Part shown: positions 61,838 through 64,000 of the stretch, piece after piece
Layout of the letters: every line of letters begins with the position of its first letter
How positions within the stretch are numbered: the stretch's first letter is position 1
Assembly (NCBI RefSeq): GCF_029360765.1
Contig: NZ_JARKNA010000010.1
Coordinates: 62,001-126,000, forward strand
Direction: 5' to 3'
DNA from: Terrimonas pollutisoli
Lineage (GTDB): Bacteria > Bacteroidota > Bacteroidia > Chitinophagales > Chitinophagaceae
DNA length: 64,000 nt
Position numbers and translations under genes: made by a program
Notes under the pieces: generated by a model
What the model was told of the DNA's origin: nothing
The model's input: only the letters and a program-made list of their open reading frames with translations
The model's database searches: none

Positions 61838-62929
61838 TTAATGATGGGGGTCCTCTTCAAAATGAGGGTCACCGACTGCCTGGCTGATAAACACCGCTGT
61901 TAGATTAGTGAATATATAGGCCTGGATAAAAGCTACCAAAATTTCAATTACATAAATAAACACCGCAAACGCAATAGATACTGGTGCAAAAGCCACACCG
62001 GCGACTTTGGTCATTTCTGCAAAAATGAAGATCAAACTCACGAAGCTCAATATAATGATGTGTCCGGCCGTCATGTTAGCGAACAACCTGATAATAAGCG
62101 CAAAAGGCTTGGTAAACACACCCAACAGCTCTACCGGTAACATCAATATCTTGACCGGTACTGGCACACCAGGAAACCAAAATATATGACCCCAGAAATG
62201 ACTGTTGGTGCTGAAAAGAATCACTACCAGTGAAATCAGGCCCAGCACAGCTGTGAAGGCAATGTTACCTGTAACGTTCGCACTACCCGGGATCAATCCA
62301 AATAAATTGTTGATAAGGATGAAAAAGAAAACAGTGAGCAGGTAGGGTAAATATTTTTTGTATTTGTGACTGAGGTTCGGTTTGGCGATATCATCTCTTA
62401 CAAACATGATCACGGGCTCGATGGCATTTTGCAGGCCTTTTGGCGCTGAAGTAACACCCTGCCCGGATTTATATTTCTTAGCCATGTTGGTGAGAATTAA
62501 AAACAGCACCAGCAAAGCCACGAACATCTGCACTACGTTTTTGGTAAGAGAAAAATCATAAACTTTTACAGCTTCATCCACCGCGCCATCTTCTTTCACA
62601 GCAACTATATCGTGTCCTTCCAGCTTATAACCATTGTGAATTTCCTCTCCATGATGAAATTTCGAGGACATAAAGAAATCGAGGCCTCTTTGAGGGGAAT
62701 AAAGGATCACAGGCAGAGGCAAAGTAGCGTGAAAGTCATGGCCGCCCTCTTTTTTGATGGTAAAAAAGTGAAACTCATGGGCATCCGCGATGTGATCCAA
62801 CATTTCCTTACCTGGGTCAAATTTGGTCTCCGTCCCCTCTCCTTCACCAGCAAAAGCCATATGGGAAGAAAAAACAAGAAACAGACTGAAAACCGCTACT
62901 GATAAGGATTTGAAAGGTCTGAAAGCCAT
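61838..62929 (-). CDS. atpB: F1Fo ATP synthase subunit a with N-terminal signal-like extension
   Basis: Start at ATG 62929 (MAFRPFKSLSVAVFSLFLVFSSHMAFAGEG), which a -7 element at 62951 supports; the 54-codon longer frame is unlikely. 363 residues: an export-signal-like N-terminus and a ~120-residue periplasmic part, as in other Bacteroidota, then about five or six membrane helices. The conserved Arg is in IIRLFANMTAGHI, and the C-terminal helix is EILVAFIQAYIFTNLTAVFI. It forms the proton half-channels against the c-ring. Confidence 0.96.
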   Translation of the reverse strand: MAFRPFKSLSVAVFSLFLVFSSHMAFAGEGEGTETKFDPGKEMLDHIADAHEFHFFTIKKEGGHDFHATLPLPVILYSPQRGLDFFMSSKFHHGEEIHNGYKLEGHDIVAVKEDGAVDEAVKVYDFSLTKNVVQMFVALLVLFLILTNMAKKYKSGQGVTSAPKGLQNAIEPVIMFVRDDIAKPNLSHKYKKYLPYLLTVFFFILINNLFGLIPGSANVTGNIAFTAVLGLISLVVILFSTNSHFWGHIFWFPGVPVPVKILMLPVELLGVFTKPFALIIRLFANMTAGHIIILSFVSLIFIFAEMTKVAGVAFAPVSIAFAVFIYVIEILVAFIQAYIFTNLTAVFISQAVGDPHFEEDPHH

Positions 62930-62950
62930 ATGGGGTCCTGAAATTTGGCG

Positions 62951-62958
62951 CAAAGATA
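62951..62958 (-). promoter_or_regulatory. Putative -7 element (TATCTTTG) of the ATP synthase operon
   Basis: Minus-strand TATCTTTG fits TAnnTTTG; transcription would start near 62944, 15 bases before the atpB ATG. The -33 box is unclear. Confidence 0.48.
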
Positions 62959-62993
62959 AGGGTGGGTAGGTGAAAAACCTTGACTTAAGAAAA

Positions 62994-63482
62994 TTACTCC
63001 CTGCCTTTTTCTTCCAGGTATTTTTTGATCTTTTCCAGGTAGATGACGTCTGTTTGGTCTTTTGGCCGGTTAACGGCTTTCTTATTGGCAATTAAATGAT
63101 TAATGTGAAGAAAAGGAATTTTTAACCCCTCGATTTCTGCCAGCGAAGCTAATTGAAGGCATTCCCCGAACGTATAGCCTTCCAGCCCTTTCATATCAAT
63201 TAAAAGATCGACACGAAGACCATTATTTAGGTGAAAATCTGTCCATCCGGGAACTATTTGCAGCGTTTTGAGCAGGTAATAATCACCTAATCCTGCTTCC
63301 CGAAATGCTTTTCTGAGGTTTTCCCTATTCATCTCAGTATCCTCAATCCAAATGTCAATATCATCAGTAGTACGTTGATAGCCGTTTAAATTAGTAGCTA
63401 CACCACCAACCATTATATAATTGACCTGGCATTCATTGAGATGTTTCCAGAAGTTTAATAATTCCTCGTCAAAGATATCCAT
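62994..63482 (-). CDS. Nucleotidyltransferase-fold protein (AbiEii/DUF6036-like)
   Basis: 162 residues. The motif YIMVGGVATNLNGYQRTTDDIDIWI is the GG-x9-R-T-x-D-h-D signature of minimal nucleotidyltransferases; a third acidic residue is probably in RVDLLIDMKG. The C-terminus has the PKDQTDVIYLEKIKKYL helix typical of AbiEii-like toxins and related antitoxin-type NTases. The start codon overlaps by one base (TGATG) the stop of a 76-residue gene on the same strand, so the two are translationally coupled. Confidence 0.85.
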   Translation of the reverse strand: MDIFDEELLNFWKHLNECQVNYIMVGGVATNLNGYQRTTDDIDIWIEDTEMNRENLRKAFREAGLGDYYLLKTLQIVPGWTDFHLNNGLRVDLLIDMKGLEGYTFGECLQLASLAEIEGLKIPFLHINHLIANKKAVNRPKDQTDVIYLEKIKKYLEEKGRE

Positions 63483-63712
63483 CAGTGTTTGTTATCAGGG
63501 CTAATCGGCTTGTGAGTTATTTTTGCTTTAGCCAGCATCCGATTTAATTTCATCAGGCGAGTCATTACAAAAAATCGTTCTTGTGGCGTTCGATTCAATG
63601 CTTCAATAATTTGATCCATTTCTGCTTTTTCATAAAAGCTGTCCGGTTCCTGCAAAAAATTTTTATGCAGGGCCAATTGCTCATCATGTGTTAATTGGCT
63701 GTATTTTTTCAC
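63482..63712 (-). CDS. Small partner protein of the nucleotidyltransferase, 76 aa
   Basis: MKKYSQLTHDEQLALHKNFL, with a helical body (DSFYEKAEMDQIIEALNRTPQERFFVMTRLMKLNRMLAKAK). I do not know its family. The order of small gene then NTase, with overlapping stop/start, is common in toxin-antitoxin and MNT/HEPN-like modules and in mobile 'NTase + small helical protein' pairs. The small protein could bind the NTase or act as its antidote. Confidence 0.7.
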   Translation of the reverse strand: MKKYSQLTHDEQLALHKNFLQEPDSFYEKAEMDQIIEALNRTPQERFFVMTRLMKLNRMLAKAKITHKPISPDNKH

Positions 63713-63740
63713 ACATGCAAAATACTAAAAATATTAGATT

Positions 63741-64000
63741 TTACAGCTTCGCAGGATGCTTTTCGAATTGCATTTCATGTAATTGACTATAAAATCCGCC
63801 TTTTTGTAAAAGCTCTTCATGGCTGCCCATTTCTTTGATTTCACCTTTATCCAGCACGATGATTTTATCCGCTTTTCGTATGGTAGATAACCGGTGAGCA
63901 ATGACGATAGCTGTTCTGCCTTGTATCAATGTATCGATAGCATGCTGAATGAGTTGCTCACTTTCTGTATCGACGGAAGAAGTGGCTTCATCCAGGATCA
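63741..64000 (-). CDS. ABC transporter ATP-binding protein, C-terminal part (5' end outside window)
   Basis: The minus-strand frame is open to the window edge. It contains the end of Walker B and the D-loop (ILDEATSSVDTESE), the H-loop (VIAHRLSTIRKAD) and the exporter tail IIVLDKGEIKEMGSHEELLQKGGFYSQLHEMQFE. This is the C-terminus of an MsbA/MDR-type exporter in which membrane and ATPase domains are fused. Substrate not determinable. Confidence 0.9.
   Translation of the reverse strand, partial: ILDEATSSVDTESEQLIQHAIDTLIQGRTAIVIAHRLSTIRKADKIIVLDKGEIKEMGSHEELLQKGGFYSQLHEMQFEKHPAKL

Noticed and set aside
62930..63091. Longer N-terminus for AtpB
   Set aside because: It would overlap the nucleotidyltransferase gene, and a -7 promoter element lies inside it.
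1..64000. tRNA, rRNA or prophage genes
   Set aside because: No tRNA-like T-arm patterns, rRNA segments, integrase, terminase or capsid genes were recognised. The tail-fibre-like repeats alone do not show a phage.

Overview
The window reads as chromosomal DNA of a Bacteroidota bacterium, most likely of the Chitinophagaceae or a close relative. The evidence is eight proteins with C-terminal type IX secretion (T9SS) sorting domains, TonB-dependent receptors with carboxypeptidase-regulatory-like N-termini, a LeuRS with the insertions usual for this phylum, an AtpB with a signal-peptide-like extension, the FtsX/DUF3098/UppP gene row, the lack of Shine-Dalgarno sequences, and promoters of the TTG-N20-TAnnTTTG type. 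No tRNA, rRNA, CRISPR array, phage or insertion sequence was seen.

Layout. 1-17 kb is mostly housekeeping: the end of a RecQ helicase, an SDR-type protein, a DUF853 ATPase, an Uma2-type nuclease, a GroES-like protein, an OmpR-type regulator, a TonB-like receptor, ruvB, an M23 peptidase, leuS, and ftsX-DUF3098-uppP. 17.3-24 kb is a three-gene secreted operon: a small T9SS protein, a 1916-residue protein built from a tandem 58-residue (174-bp) repeat, and a small exported protein. 24.5-32.3 kb is again housekeeping: an Atg22-type transporter, an MBL hydrolase, a DUF3108 protein, a flippase-like membrane protein, ruvC, a HIT protein, greA, a 2-hydroxyacid dehydrogenase and rsmA.

32.5-53 kb is a T9SS surface-protein island that surrounds pdxA. 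It holds a frameshifted T9SS gene and its intact paralogue, a large T9SS protein, three glucose/sorbosone-dehydrogenase-like T9SS proteins (two of them tandem paralogues with PKD domains), and two small exported fibronectin-like proteins without sorting domains. 53.2-56.8 kb holds a TonB-dependent receptor, an exported 217-residue protein and a winged-helix regulator. A 16-bp perfect palindrome overlaps the receptor promoter, which suggests an autoregulated nutrient-uptake unit. 56.8-58.3 kb is another T9SS protein. 58.6-62.9 kb is a partial ATP synthase operon, atpB-E-F-H-A, which ends in a terminator without atpG. 63-64 kb has a nucleotidyltransferase pair that looks like a two-gene toxin-antitoxin module, and the end of an ABC exporter.

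The observations most worth following are the two-level repeat structure of the giant repeat protein, the operator/promoter overlap at 56.76 kb, the frameshift at an A5/T5 tract in one T9SS gene that an intact paralogue allows to be reconstructed, short motifs shared by promoter regions of secreted-protein genes, and a 21-bp element repeated just upstream of ruvB and of the dehydrogenase gene.
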